Origin: Rhizobium sp.
Lineage (GTDB): Bacteria; Pseudomonadota; Alphaproteobacteria; Rhizobiales; Rhizobiaceae
Direction: 5' to 3'
Assembly: GCA_019739215.1 (NCBI GenBank)
Contig: JAHHDR010000034.1
Location: 183,780 to 247,779, forward strand
DNA: 64,000 nt
The position numbers and the translations under genes are program-made. The notes under the pieces were generated by a model. It saw only the letters and a program-made list of their open reading frames with translations, was not told the DNA's origin and did not search any database. Position 1 is the first letter of the stretch; each line of letters starts with the position of its first letter. This document shows, piece by piece, positions 26,320 to 34,547 of the stretch.

Positions 26320-27162
26320 CGGGGTCTCGCCCGCCTCGCGCAGCGCCCTGAGGCCAGTCGAGGCAATGCTCTTGGCAAGCTTGAGGCCGCTCTCGTCCCT
26401 GATCAGCGGATGATGGTGATAGACAGGCGCCGGCAGGCCCAACAGGCCCTGCAACAACCGGTGGACATGCGTGGCGTGAAACAGATCCATGCCGCGCACG
26501 ACATGGCTCACCCCCTGGAGCGCATCATCCAGCACCACGGAGAGGTGGTAGCTCGACGGCGCATCCCAGCGCCACAGCACGACATCACCCCAGATCGCAG
26601 GATTGGCCGGTGTGGCCTGGGTGGCGCCCGTGTTGGTTTCCGTCCAAGAGAGCGGGGTGCCGACGTCCCGCGCTGCCGCAACCGCCCGCTCCACATTCAG
26701 CCGCCACATGTGCCGTTCGCCGCGTGCGATACGCTCTGCTGCCTCATCCGGGTCCAGGTCGCGCTCGAGCGTCGGATAATGCGGTGTTCCGTCCGGATCG
26801 TATTTCCATCGTCCGCAATTCTTCTCGAATTGCGTGACATGCGCCTTCACCTCGGCGCGCGACAGAAAGGCGGGATAGACCAGCCCCCGTGCCTTCAACC
26901 CCTCGAGCGCCGCCAGATAATCCGTAACATGCTCCGACTGCCGGCGCACGGGCTCCTCCCAGTCGAGCCCGAGCCAGCGGAGGTCGTCCCGGATCTGTGC
27001 CTCGTATTCCGGGCGGCAGCGGGCGGGATCGATGTCCTCGATCCGCAGCAGAAACCGCCCACCCGCGGCGCGGGCCATGTCGAAATTCAGGATCGCCGAC
27101 AGCGCATGACCGAGATGGAGTTCGCCATTCGGGCTCGGCGCGAAGCGGAAGACCGGCTTCAT
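26281..27162 (-). CDS. gluQ: Glutamyl-Q tRNA(Asp) synthetase
   Basis: A 293-residue truncated GluRS paralogue that charges the queuosine of tRNA-Asp with glutamate. The HIGH-type motif is FAPSPNGELHLGHAL, the adjoining LLRIEDIDPARC is intact, and the KMSKS-type loop is LKLAKSIAST. It lacks the anticodon-binding domain, as expected. The CxC...Y...C zinc ligands of the E. coli enzyme are not visible here (LSRAEVKAHVTQFEKNCG). Its start overlaps the end of the transporter gene by four bases (ATGA). A queuosine-precursor transporter is encoded 2.4 kb away. Confidence 0.92.
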   Translation of the reverse strand: MKPVFRFAPSPNGELHLGHALSAILNFDMARAAGGRFLLRIEDIDPARCRPEYEAQIRDDLRWLGLDWEEPVRRQSEHVTDYLAALEGLKARGLVYPAFLSRAEVKAHVTQFEKNCGRWKYDPDGTPHYPTLERDLDPDEAAERIARGERHMWRLNVERAVAAARDVGTPLSWTETNTGATQATPANPAIWGDVVLWRWDAPSSYHLSVVLDDALQGVSHVVRGMDLFHATHVHRLLQGLLGLPAPVYHHHPLIRDESGLKLAKSIASTGLRALREAGETPSGIRRRLGLPLA

Positions 27163-28046
27163 GCGGCCTTCTTCTTGCGGAATATTGTGCCCGAGACGGC
27201 GATCAGCGCACCGCCCGAAACCAGCACGCAGGCGGTCAGCACCTGCCAGCTCGCCTCCGCGAAACCGGCGGCGATCAGCGCCAGGGTGGACAGAACCGGC
27301 GCGGCATAACTGGCCACGCCAAGCAACTGGATGTCGCCGTTCTTAACCCCATGGTCCCAGGCATAGAAGGCCAGCCCCACCGGGAAAATGCCGAGGCCGG
27401 CAATGGCGAGCCACTGGTTCGACGATTCCGGCCACACCGTCGTCTCCAGCGCGAGATGGCAGAGCGCCGACAGGATCGAGGTCGCGATGCAGAAGGCGGT
27501 GACCACATCGGTCGGGACCTGGCCGTAGCGGCGGCTCAGCAGCGAGTAGCCGGACCACGTGAAGGCGCAGGCGAGAGCTGCCGCATAGCCCAAATAGCTT
27601 TGCGCGGCCGAGAACTCTTCCGTGCCGCCGGCACGGGCAGAGACGATGAGTACCGCGCCGGCAAAGCCGACCAGTGCGCCAACGATGTGGACGAGCCTGA
27701 GCCGCTCCCCCGGCAGCATCGCGGAGCCGAGCACGATGAACAGCGGCCAGAGATAGGCGATCATGCTGGCCTCGGCAGCCGGCGCGTTCCGGAGCGCGGT
27801 GAAATACAGGAAGTGATAGCCGAACAGGCCGATGATGCCGGTGGCCCACGCGCCGATGGGCTGGCGCAGATTCCGAATCCGCTCGGGCCTGAGGATGAAG
27901 AGCACGATGCCGGGCAACGCGCCGATGGCAAAGCAGATGGCGTTGAGCTGGAACGGCGGCATCGTGCCCGAGGCGGCCGTGAACAGCGCCAGCAGCGCCC
28001 ACATCAGACATGCTGAAAAGCCTATCAGCGTCGCACGCAACTTCAC
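27159..28046 (-). CDS. DMT-superfamily EamA transporter
   Basis: A 295-residue ten-helix permease formed by two EamA repeats. The first contains AYLWPLFIVLGSAMLPGE and the second begins around AALACAFTWSGYSLLSRRYG. Relatives export amino acids or metabolites; the substrate is unknown. The GTG start at 28046 is supported by GGAGG eight bases upstream. It lies 19 bp after the DUF3108 gene and overlaps gluQ, giving a three-gene unit. Confidence 0.88.
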   Translation of the reverse strand: MKLRATLIGFSACLMWALLALFTAASGTMPPFQLNAICFAIGALPGIVLFILRPERIRNLRQPIGAWATGIIGLFGYHFLYFTALRNAPAAEASMIAYLWPLFIVLGSAMLPGERLRLVHIVGALVGFAGAVLIVSARAGGTEEFSAAQSYLGYAAALACAFTWSGYSLLSRRYGQVPTDVVTAFCIATSILSALCHLALETTVWPESSNQWLAIAGLGIFPVGLAFYAWDHGVKNGDIQLLGVASYAAPVLSTLALIAAGFAEASWQVLTACVLVSGGALIAVSGTIFRKKKAA

Positions 28047-28065
28047 CCCAGCAGCCTCCGGACGG

Positions 28066-28839
28066 TCATCCGTCGAAACGCGTGGCCTTCATGGTGAGGG
28101 TGCCAAACCTTGTCGGGACGGAAAAGAATACCGGAGCATATACATTCATCCGGTCCGATTTCGCAAACCAGATTTCCATGCGCTTGAGCCGCTTGAGGAA
28201 CTCGGCCTCGCGGCTGCCCTTGCGATAGCCGGCGAGCGGCGTGTAGCGCATGGCGCAGACGACCACGGTACCGTCGAAACCCTCGGTCTTGAACGGCTCC
28301 TCGCCCTTTCGGTCGAGGTTGATGTCGAGCCGGCTCTCGCCGTCATACACAGGGATTACCGGCTTGCAGGGATCGCTATCCGCCAGTTGGATCAACCCGG
28401 CCAGCGGATCGGTGACGGCCTTGAGATCGCTTGCCGAAACCGGGATCCAGTTGCGCTGTTTCGACCGGTCGCGCGGCGGCTCGACACGGGTGGCGATCAC
28501 GTCGCCATCCTTGAAATCCGCCTCGAAGCGGCGATGGCGTTCGCCCTTGCGGTATTGCAGATAGTAGCGCTGCGACTGCAGGCCCGACTTGGCGATGACG
28601 CCCGACGACATCAGCTCCGCCGTCATGTCGCTGACCACCTGGCCGACGCCGGCGGACTGGAAATTGACCTCGATCTCATAGAGATTGTCGTCGCGGACTG
28701 AAGTGAAGCTCGCCCGCGCGAACGGCAGGCCGGCCAGCTGGATGTCGAAATCTGCGCGATGGCGCAACGGCTCGGCCGAGGCCGGAGACGGCGCAGCCAG
28801 CCCGAGGACGGCGAGGAGGGGAAGGTATCGAATTGTCAT
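28066..28839 (-). CDS. DUF3108 domain secreted protein
   Basis: 257 residues beginning with a Sec signal peptide (TIRYLPLLAVLGLAAPSPASAEP) and then the beta-rich DUF3108 domain. DUF3108 proteins are predicted periplasmic or outer-membrane-associated lipid-binding-like folds without a proven role. I chose ATG 28839 because it starts the signal peptide; an upstream ATG at 29013 would run back across the rpmB promoter. It heads the unit with the EamA transporter and gluQ and is divergent from rpmB. Confidence 0.85.
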   Translation of the reverse strand: MTIRYLPLLAVLGLAAPSPASAEPLRHRADFDIQLAGLPFARASFTSVRDDNLYEIEVNFQSAGVGQVVSDMTAELMSSGVIAKSGLQSQRYYLQYRKGERHRRFEADFKDGDVIATRVEPPRDRSKQRNWIPVSASDLKAVTDPLAGLIQLADSDPCKPVIPVYDGESRLDINLDRKGEEPFKTEGFDGTVVVCAMRYTPLAGYRKGSREAEFLKRLKRMEIWFAKSDRMNVYAPVFFSVPTRFGTLTMKATRFDG

Positions 28840-28971
28840 TTTGACGACGCCATATGCACTGATACGATTGCCATTAGAAATTCTTTGTGTTTTTTCTGCG
28901 GGCCGTGTCAAACCTGCCAGGGCCGCACCTGTCGAACCTGTCAGAAATATCCACCATATCCAAGGATTGTC

Positions 28972-29000
28972 TTGACAGGCCCAGCCACTCCCACTATGGA
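28972..29000 (+). promoter_or_regulatory. Sigma-70 promoter of rpmB
   Basis: TTGACA (28972-28977) and TATGGA (28995-29000) are separated by 17 bp, close to the housekeeping consensus and about 95 bp upstream of the rpmB start. This fits strong constitutive ribosomal-protein expression. Confidence 0.75.
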
Positions 29001-29093
29001 ACCGCAACTTCAAAAAGCAGGCCAGCGGCGCGCGGGCCCGAACTTCGGGTCCGTTTTTAGTTTGTCCGGCCGGATTAGAGAATAGGTGATCAC

Positions 29094-29378
29094 ATGTCCC
29101 GTGTTTGCGAACTGACCGGCAAGGGCGTCCTGGTTGGAAACAATGTCAGCCATGCGAACAACAAGTCCAAGCGTCGCTATCTGCCGAACCTGTGCCAGGT
29201 GACGCTGATCTCCGACGCACTCGGCCAGCGCTTCCGCTTGCGCGTTTCCGCGCACGCTCTGCGTTCCGTCGAGCACCGCGGCGGCCTTGATGCTTTCCTC
29301 GCGAAGGCCAATGAAGGTGAACTCTCGATCCGCGCGCGCCTGCTGAAGCGCCAGATCGCCAAGAAGGTCGCCGCCTGA
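29094..29378 (+). CDS. rpmB: 50S ribosomal protein L28
   Basis: A 94-residue bL28 in the alphaproteobacterial form: [24 protein letters not shown], then [12 protein letters not shown], and a C-terminus [15 protein letters not shown]. The single cysteine pair seen in some zinc-binding L28 proteins is absent. It is monocistronic, with a near-consensus promoter upstream and a strong terminator after the stop. Confidence 0.98.
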   Translation: MSRVCELTGKGVLVGNNVSHANNKSKRRYLPNLCQVTLISDALGQRFRLRVSAHALRSVEHRGGLDAFLAKANEGELSIRARLLKRQIAKKVAA

Positions 29379-29404
29379 TCCAGGGCGTCGCCTTTACCGA
29401 CTGA

Positions 29405-29446
29405 GGCTTGACCGGGAGACCGTTCAGGCCTTTTGTCGTTTTTTGT
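29405..29446 (+). terminator. Rho-independent terminator of rpmB
   Basis: An 11-position stem (29405-29415 with 29420-29430; one mismatch and one G-U pair) around a GAGA tetraloop is followed by TTTTGTCGTTTTTT. It starts 26 bp after the rpmB stop. Confidence 0.85.
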
Positions 29447-29514
29447 GAGGATCGGCATCCGGCCGCCCTACGCACAACTGAGCACCAACTGGTGGCATCA
29501 CCCAGGATAAAAAA

Positions 29515-30147
29515 ATGCTGACCCAGCGCTATACCCTTGTCTACGTGGCCCTGATGACCCTGGTCGTCGTCGCCTCGAATGTCCTCGTCCAGTTCCCCGT
29601 CCAGGGCATGCTCGGCGCCATCAACCTTGGCGACCTGCTCACCTGGGGCGCGTTTACCTATCCCTTCGCCTTCCTGGTCACCGACCTCACCAACCGTCAC
29701 TACGGCCCGCGCAACGCCCGAATCGTCGTGGTTTGCGGCTTCGTCGTTGGTGTGGCGATGTCCTGGTACCTGTCGCAGCCGCGCATCGCGATCGCCTCGG
29801 GCCTCGCCTTCCTGCTCGGCCAGCTGCTCGACATCTCCGTCTTCAATCGCCTCCGCCGGCAGAGCTGGTGGCAGGCACCGCTTGCCGGCTCGATGCTCGG
29901 CTCGATCCTCGACACCGTGCTGTTCTTCTCCTTCGCCTTCGCGCCGGCCTTCTCGGTCTTCGGCCCGAACGACGACTTCGCGATCGGTCTCGCCCCGGTG
30001 CTCGGCGTCATGGCGACGGAAGCCCCGCGTTGGATATCCTGGGCGCTGGGCGACCTCAGCGTGAAGGTGATCTTCGCGCTCGTGCTGCTGCTGCCCTATG
30101 GCGCGCTGATGACGGTGCTGAAGCCGATGCCGGCGGCGAAAGCCTGA
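29515..30147 (+). CDS. Queuosine precursor transporter (YhhQ/VUT family)
   Basis: A 210-residue membrane protein with about six helices and the family signatures ASNVLVQFPV, TWGAFTYPFAFLVTDLTNRHYG and QLLDISVFNRLR. E. coli YhhQ takes up preQ0 and preQ1 for queuosine synthesis. AGGAT precedes the ATG, and a small hairpin (CTGG-TG/CACCCAG) sits just upstream of it. I could not match that hairpin to a preQ1 riboswitch. The gene is independent of rpmB because of the terminator between them. The gluQ gene nearby uses queuosine-modified tRNA. Confidence 0.9.
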   Translation: MLTQRYTLVYVALMTLVVVASNVLVQFPVQGMLGAINLGDLLTWGAFTYPFAFLVTDLTNRHYGPRNARIVVVCGFVVGVAMSWYLSQPRIAIASGLAFLLGQLLDISVFNRLRRQSWWQAPLAGSMLGSILDTVLFFSFAFAPAFSVFGPNDDFAIGLAPVLGVMATEAPRWISWALGDLSVKVIFALVLLLPYGALMTVLKPMPAAKA

Positions 30148-30166
30148 CGCTTCCACAACGAGTCAA

Positions 30167-30194
30167 AGGCCCCTCCCTATTCTGGGAGAGGCCT
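30167..30194. terminator. Stem-loop between the convergent yhhQ-like and ALDH genes
   Basis: AGGCC-C-CTCCC and GGGAG-A-GGCCT pair over ten bases with one internal mismatch and a six-base loop. It lies midway between the two convergent stops and could end transcription from either side. No long T-run is present. Confidence 0.5.
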
Positions 30195-30222
30195 CTGCAT
30201 AATCCGGCCCGCTGTCGATCCT

Positions 30223-32631
30223 TCACTCCCCGTAGGGAATCCAGACATTCTTGACGTCGGTCGCCTTGCGCAGGAACAGCGACCCTTCGGCCTGCGCCGG
30301 GTCCATCCAGTCGAAGCCCCTGCCATAGTCGGTGAAGGTGCGCTTGAGGTTGCCCGCCGAGCCCTTCTCGACCATCTCCGACAGCGCCGGTGAACCGAAG
30401 GCCCAGACGGCGTCGACGTCGTTGTGTGTGGCGAGCGCCTTGCCGAGTTCCATGGCAGAACCGGTGACGATATTGACCACGCCGGCCGGCACGTCTGAGG
30501 TTTCCAGCACCGTGTAGAAATCCGTCGCCGACAGCGGATAGGGCTCCGACGGCACCGCCACGACCCGGTTGCCGACCGCGATCAGCGGTGCGACGAGGCT
30601 GACGAACCCCAGCAATGGCGCTTCCGGGGGGCAGACCACGCCCACGACGCCCTGCGGCTCCGGCAGCGCCAGCGCCACGCCGCGCAACGGCGGCTGGTGG
30701 ACCACGCCTTCATACTTGTCGGCCCAGGCGCCATAGGTGAACAGGCGCGATACCGCCATGTCGAATTCGGCGCGGGCCGAGCCCGGCGTGCGGCCGGTCT
30801 GGGCGGCGAGGCGGGCGATGAACTCGTCGGCGCGACCCGAGAGGTTCTCGGCGATGTAATAGAGGATCTGCGCCCGGTTGTGCGCCGTGGCACTGCCCCA
30901 GCCGGAGGCGCCCTGCGCGGCGGCGACGGCATTGCGGATGTCCTTGCGGTTGCCCTCGCCGACTTCTCCCACCAGCTTGCCCTTGGGCGAGACGATCGGG
31001 CGGTTGTAGTTGCCGTCGGGGCGGGCCTGCTTGCCGCCGATGAACAGCTTTGTCGTCCGGTCGATCAGCGGGGCGGCGAAATCGCCCGACATGGTCCGAA
31101 GCTGCGGCACGACATAGTCGTTTCGCGGCTTGCTCTTCGCCCAGGCCTTGGGCTTGAGATATTCATAGGCGCCTTCCTTGCCGCCCTCGCGGCCGAAGCC
31201 CGATTCCTTCTTGCCGCCGAAACCGGCAGCCGCGTCGAACAGGTTGGTGGCATTGACCCAGACCACACCGGCCTGCAGCTTTGCGGCAATATGCAGCGCG
31301 AGCCCGATCGTCTCGCTCCACACGCTGGCGGCAAGCCCATAGCGCGAATGGTTGGCGAGCTGTACCGCCTCGTCCGGCGTGCGGAAGGTCATGGAGACCG
31401 CGACGGGCCCGAAGATTTCCTCGGTCGCCACGATGGAGGTCGGCTGGACATTGGCCAGCAGCGTTGGGCGGAAGAACGAGCCGCCCTTCGGCAGGTCGAT
31501 GTCGCTCTGGTAGAGCGTGGCACCTTCCGCCACACCCTGGCTGACCAGCGCCTCGATGCGCTTGAGCTGCACCGGCGCGACGATCGCACCCATGTCGATG
31601 CATTTGTCGAGCGGCTGGCCGACGCGCAACGTCTGCATGCGGCGCTGGAGCCGGGCATGGAACTTATCGGCAATGCCTTCCTGCACCAGGATGCGGGAGC
31701 CTGCGCAGCAGACCTGGCCCTGGTTGAACCAGATCGCATCGACCACGCCTTCCACCGCGCCATCGAGATCGGCATCGTCGAAGACGATGAAGGGCGACTT
31801 GCCGCCGAGTTCCAGTGTCAGCGACTTGCCCGTGCCCGCCGTCTTCTCGCGGATGATGCGGCCGACCTCGGTCGAGCCGGTAAAGGCGATCTTGTCGATG
31901 CCGTCATGCTCGACGATCAGGGCTCCGGTCTCGCCTTCGCCGGTGACGACATTCAGAACACCCGGCGGAAGCCCGGCGGCGGCCGCAAGTTCGGCGAACA
32001 GCAGCGCGGTCAGCGAGGTGAACTCGGCCGGCTTGAGTATGACGGTATTGCCGAGCGCCAGCGCCGGCGCGACCTTCCAGGCCAACATCAGCAGCGGGAA
32101 GTTCCACGGGATGATCTGGCCGATGACACCCACCGGCACATGGTCGGCGAATTCGCTCTCCTGCAACTGCGCCCAGCCGGCATGGTGGTAGAAGTGGCGG
32201 GCGGCGAGAGGCACGTCGATGTCGCGCGTCTCGCGCACCGGCTTGCCGTTGTCGATCGCCTCGACCACGGCGAGCAGCCGGCCGTGACGCTGGATCATGC
32301 GGGCCAGCGCATAGAGATGCCGGGCACGCTGGTGGCCTGACAGTTTCGCCCATTGAACCTGCGCCTTGCGGGCAGAGGCCACGGCGGCGTCCACGTCATC
32401 GCCTGTGCCGATGGCGAGTTTCGCAAGATCGGAACCGGTGGCCGGTTCGTGCGTCACGAAGGTCTTGCCGCCTTGTGAGGGACGGAACTCGCCATTGATG
32501 AAATGGCCGAAGGTGGAGTTGTGGCGCTTCAGCCAGGCGCGGGCCTCGGTATCGGCCTCGGGTGCGGGACCATAGGACATGTCGTCGAAGAATTTCGCTA
32601 CGTTGGATTTTGTCGCGGAAGAGGAGGTCAT
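30223..32631 (-). CDS. Two-domain aldehyde dehydrogenase
   Basis: An 802-residue protein. Residues 1 to about 500 form a complete NAD(P)-dependent aldehyde dehydrogenase: PWNFPLLMLAWK, the FTGSTEVGR loop, catalytic glutamate near E274 in LELGGKSPFI and catalytic cysteine in FNQGQVCCAG (C308/C309). A second, shorter ALDH-like region (about 520-802) keeps the cofactor-side sequences but shows no catalytic cysteine motif. With deoC directly upstream, it plausibly oxidises the acetaldehyde released by deoxyribose-phosphate cleavage. ATG 32631 is preferred because GGA lies eight bases upstream; ATG 32640 overlaps the deoC stop. Confidence 0.87.
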   Translation of the reverse strand: MTSSSATKSNVAKFFDDMSYGPAPEADTEARAWLKRHNSTFGHFINGEFRPSQGGKTFVTHEPATGSDLAKLAIGTGDDVDAAVASARKAQVQWAKLSGHQRARHLYALARMIQRHGRLLAVVEAIDNGKPVRETRDIDVPLAARHFYHHAGWAQLQESEFADHVPVGVIGQIIPWNFPLLMLAWKVAPALALGNTVILKPAEFTSLTALLFAELAAAAGLPPGVLNVVTGEGETGALIVEHDGIDKIAFTGSTEVGRIIREKTAGTGKSLTLELGGKSPFIVFDDADLDGAVEGVVDAIWFNQGQVCCAGSRILVQEGIADKFHARLQRRMQTLRVGQPLDKCIDMGAIVAPVQLKRIEALVSQGVAEGATLYQSDIDLPKGGSFFRPTLLANVQPTSIVATEEIFGPVAVSMTFRTPDEAVQLANHSRYGLAASVWSETIGLALHIAAKLQAGVVWVNATNLFDAAAGFGGKKESGFGREGGKEGAYEYLKPKAWAKSKPRNDYVVPQLRTMSGDFAAPLIDRTTKLFIGGKQARPDGNYNRPIVSPKGKLVGEVGEGNRKDIRNAVAAAQGASGWGSATAHNRAQILYYIAENLSGRADEFIARLAAQTGRTPGSARAEFDMAVSRLFTYGAWADKYEGVVHQPPLRGVALALPEPQGVVGVVCPPEAPLLGFVSLVAPLIAVGNRVVAVPSEPYPLSATDFYTVLETSDVPAGVVNIVTGSAMELGKALATHNDVDAVWAFGSPALSEMVEKGSAGNLKRTFTDYGRGFDWMDPAQAEGSLFLRKATDVKNVWIPYGE

Positions 32632-32636
32632 GGCAA

Positions 32637-33632
32637 TCATCCGATCGGGTGTCTGTTGAAAGACGAATAGGCGCCCGTGACGTGATGCTCGAGCTGGCGT
32701 TCGATATCGGCGAGCAGGCTCGACGCGCCGATGCGGAAAAGGTCGGGCTCGAGCCATTCGCGGCCGAGTTCGTCCTTCATCAGGAACTGGTAGTTCAGCA
32801 CATCCTTGGCGGTGGAGATGCCGCCCGCCGGCTTGTAGCCGACCTTGAAGCCGGTGCGCTCCTCATATTCGCGGATCATCCTGAGCATCACGAGCGTGAC
32901 GAGCAGCGTGGCGTTGACGCCCTCCTTGCCGGTCGAGGTCTTGATGAAATCGGCACCGGCCATCATGCAGACCAGCGAGGCGCGGGCGACGTTCCTGAGC
33001 GTCTTGAGGTCGCCGGTGGCGAGGATCGCCTTGACATGGGCATCGCCGCAGGCGGCGCGATACTCCTGCATCTCCTTGTAGAGCGCTTCCCAGTTGCCGG
33101 TCAGCACATGCTCGCGGGTGATGACGATATCGATTTCCTTCGCGCCATCGGCGACGGAGGCCTCGATCTCCTTCAGCTTGGTCGCATGCGGCGACAGGCC
33201 GGCGGGAAAGCCGGTCGAGACGGCGGCGACCGGGATGCCGGTGCCGTCAAGCGCCTCGACGGCGGTGGCGACGAACCGGTGATAAACGCAGACGGCCCCG
33301 GTCGTGATCTTGCGGTCGCCCATGCCGATGGCATCGAGAAGGTCCTGCCGGATCGGGTTCGCAGCCTTGGCGCAGAGGCGCTTGACGCGGCCGGCCGTGT
33401 CATCACCGTTGAGCGTCGTGAGGTCGATGCAGGTCAGCGCCTTGAGCAGCCAGGCGGCCTGCGCATCTTTCTTGACCGTGCGCCGGCCCGGCAGCGAGGC
33501 GACACGGCGCTCGCCCGCCGAGAGGTTCACGCGCTGCGATTCGACCAGCCCAAGGTCGAGCTCCATGCCGGGGTTTCTCGGCCAGCCATGATTGGTGGCG
33601 GCCTTCGGCCTATCCAGTGTCGTCGAATCCAC
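32637..33632 (-). CDS. deoC: Deoxyribose-phosphate aldolase
   Basis: A class I TIM-barrel aldolase of about 331 residues that splits 2-deoxyribose 5-phosphate into acetaldehyde and glyceraldehyde 3-phosphate. The Schiff-base lysine is in DFIKTSTGKEG and the second active-site lysine in VGYKPAGGIS; CIDLTTL marks the first strand. The start is GTG 33632, behind AAGGGAGG five bases upstream. In-frame ATGs at 33650 and 33713 lie before that ribosome site, the first overlapping it. The next gene, an aldehyde dehydrogenase, starts within a few bases of its stop. The region upstream carries tandem operator-like repeats. Confidence 0.93.
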   Translation of the reverse strand: MDSTTLDRPKAATNHGWPRNPGMELDLGLVESQRVNLSAGERRVASLPGRRTVKKDAQAAWLLKALTCIDLTTLNGDDTAGRVKRLCAKAANPIRQDLLDAIGMGDRKITTGAVCVYHRFVATAVEALDGTGIPVAAVSTGFPAGLSPHATKLKEIEASVADGAKEIDIVITREHVLTGNWEALYKEMQEYRAACGDAHVKAILATGDLKTLRNVARASLVCMMAGADFIKTSTGKEGVNATLLVTLVMLRMIREYEERTGFKVGYKPAGGISTAKDVLNYQFLMKDELGREWLEPDLFRIGASSLLADIERQLEHHVTGAYSSFNRHPIG

Positions 33633-33657
33633 GTCTACCTCCCTTGGCATCGCCAGG

Positions 33658-33713
33658 ATGTTATATTTTTTACATGTGAATGTTATAATTACATCAATCG
33701 CGCGTTGGGTCAA
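33658..33713 (-). promoter_or_regulatory. deoC promoter with tandem DeoR-type operator repeats
   Basis: Two related copies, ATGTTATATTTTTTACAT (33658-33675) and ATGTTATAATTACAT (33680-33694), lie four bases apart. The core of the second (TGTTATAATTACA) is nearly palindromic and resembles TGTTA-type DeoR operators. On the minus strand TTGACC (33713-33708) and AATTAT (33690-33685), 17 bp apart, make a possible promoter whose -10 falls inside copy 2. The A/T-rich block stands out from its GC-rich surroundings. Binding by the DeoR-family protein encoded just upstream is inferred. Confidence 0.55.
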
Positions 33714-33728
33714 GCGCGGACGCGAACC

Positions 33729-34463
33729 TCAGGCCGCCTCTTCCGCAAACCACGCGCCGTCCTCGGTATAGATGACGTCAAACACCTCCGCATCGGCGAA
33801 GAAAGCGGGCTTCACGCGGCCGAGCTTGGAATTGTCGATGACGAGCAGGTTCTTCTGCGCTGTCGCGATAGCCTTCTGCTTCACGGCAACCTCATGAAAA
33901 TGCGCGCAGGTGGCGCCCCGCGCCGGATCGAGGCCGGCCGCGGACAGGAAAGCCGTGTTGATGCCGACGCGGTCGAGCGTATCGAGCCCCTGCGGCCCGG
34001 AAAAGGACGCGGTTTCCGGGTGATAGAGCCCCCCCAGCAGGATCAGCCGCTTGTTGGGCTCCGGCGCCAGCCGTTCGGCGATGTTGAGCGCGTAGCAGAC
34101 AACCGTCAGCGGCATGGATTGCGGAACCAGATCAATGAGATGCTGGAGCGTCGTGCCGCAATCGACAAAGATCGTGTCGTCGGCATGGATGTGCCCGGCG
34201 GCATAGCGGCAGGCGGCACGCTTGGCATCCGCGTGGCGGTCGGCCTGCGAGGCCAGCTGGTAGGGCTGTTCCGGCTCGACCTTCTCCGCCGGCATGATAT
34301 GGCCGCCGAGATAGGCAAAGCGCCCTGCTTCGTTGGCGATGTCGCGACGGACGGTCATCTCGGACACGCCCAGGACACGCGCGGCATCCCTGAGGTGCAT
34401 CACGCCCTTCTCGTTGAGCATCGAAGCAAGCTGGTCGAGCCGGTCCTTGTTGCGAGGTGCCAT
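33729..34463 (-). CDS. DeoR family transcriptional repressor
   Basis: 244 residues. The N-terminal helix-turn-helix covers about 5-55 (RLDQLASMLNEKGVMHLRDAARVLGVSEMTVRRDI). The effector domain, related to ribose-5-phosphate isomerase, shows FVDCGTTLQHL and LLVIDNSKLGRVKPAF. Such regulators respond to sugar phosphates and repress adjacent catabolic genes. Here the likely target is deoC-ALDH, possibly with deoxyribose 5-phosphate as inducer (inference). GGGAGGG precedes the ATG. It lies between the HpcH-type aldolase and deoC, all on the minus strand. Confidence 0.9.
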   Translation of the reverse strand: MAPRNKDRLDQLASMLNEKGVMHLRDAARVLGVSEMTVRRDIANEAGRFAYLGGHIMPAEKVEPEQPYQLASQADRHADAKRAACRYAAGHIHADDTIFVDCGTTLQHLIDLVPQSMPLTVVCYALNIAERLAPEPNKRLILLGGLYHPETASFSGPQGLDTLDRVGINTAFLSAAGLDPARGATCAHFHEVAVKQKAIATAQKNLLVIDNSKLGRVKPAFFADAEVFDVIYTEDGAWFAEEAA

Positions 34464-34515
34464 GCACCCTCCCTCTCGGCGCCTCCGTCAGGCACGGCGC
34501 CTTGCTAGCCGGTCA

Positions 34516-34541
34516 ATCACATTTGTGATGATCATAACAGG
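34516..34541. promoter_or_regulatory. Operator-like palindrome upstream of the DeoR gene
   Basis: ATCACA-TT-TGTGAT (34516-34529) is an inverted repeat. Adjacent to it, the minus strand reads TGTTATGATCATC, which shares TGTTAT-AT with the deoC operator copies. It lies about 55-80 bp upstream of the deoR start, consistent with autoregulation. Confidence 0.4.
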
Positions 34542-34547
34542 CTTGGA

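Noticed and set aside
29447..29514. Possible preQ1 riboswitch before the queuosine-precursor transporter
   Set aside because: There is a small hairpin and an A-rich stretch before the ATG, but I could not match the preQ1-I, II or III consensus. A covariance-model search would be needed.
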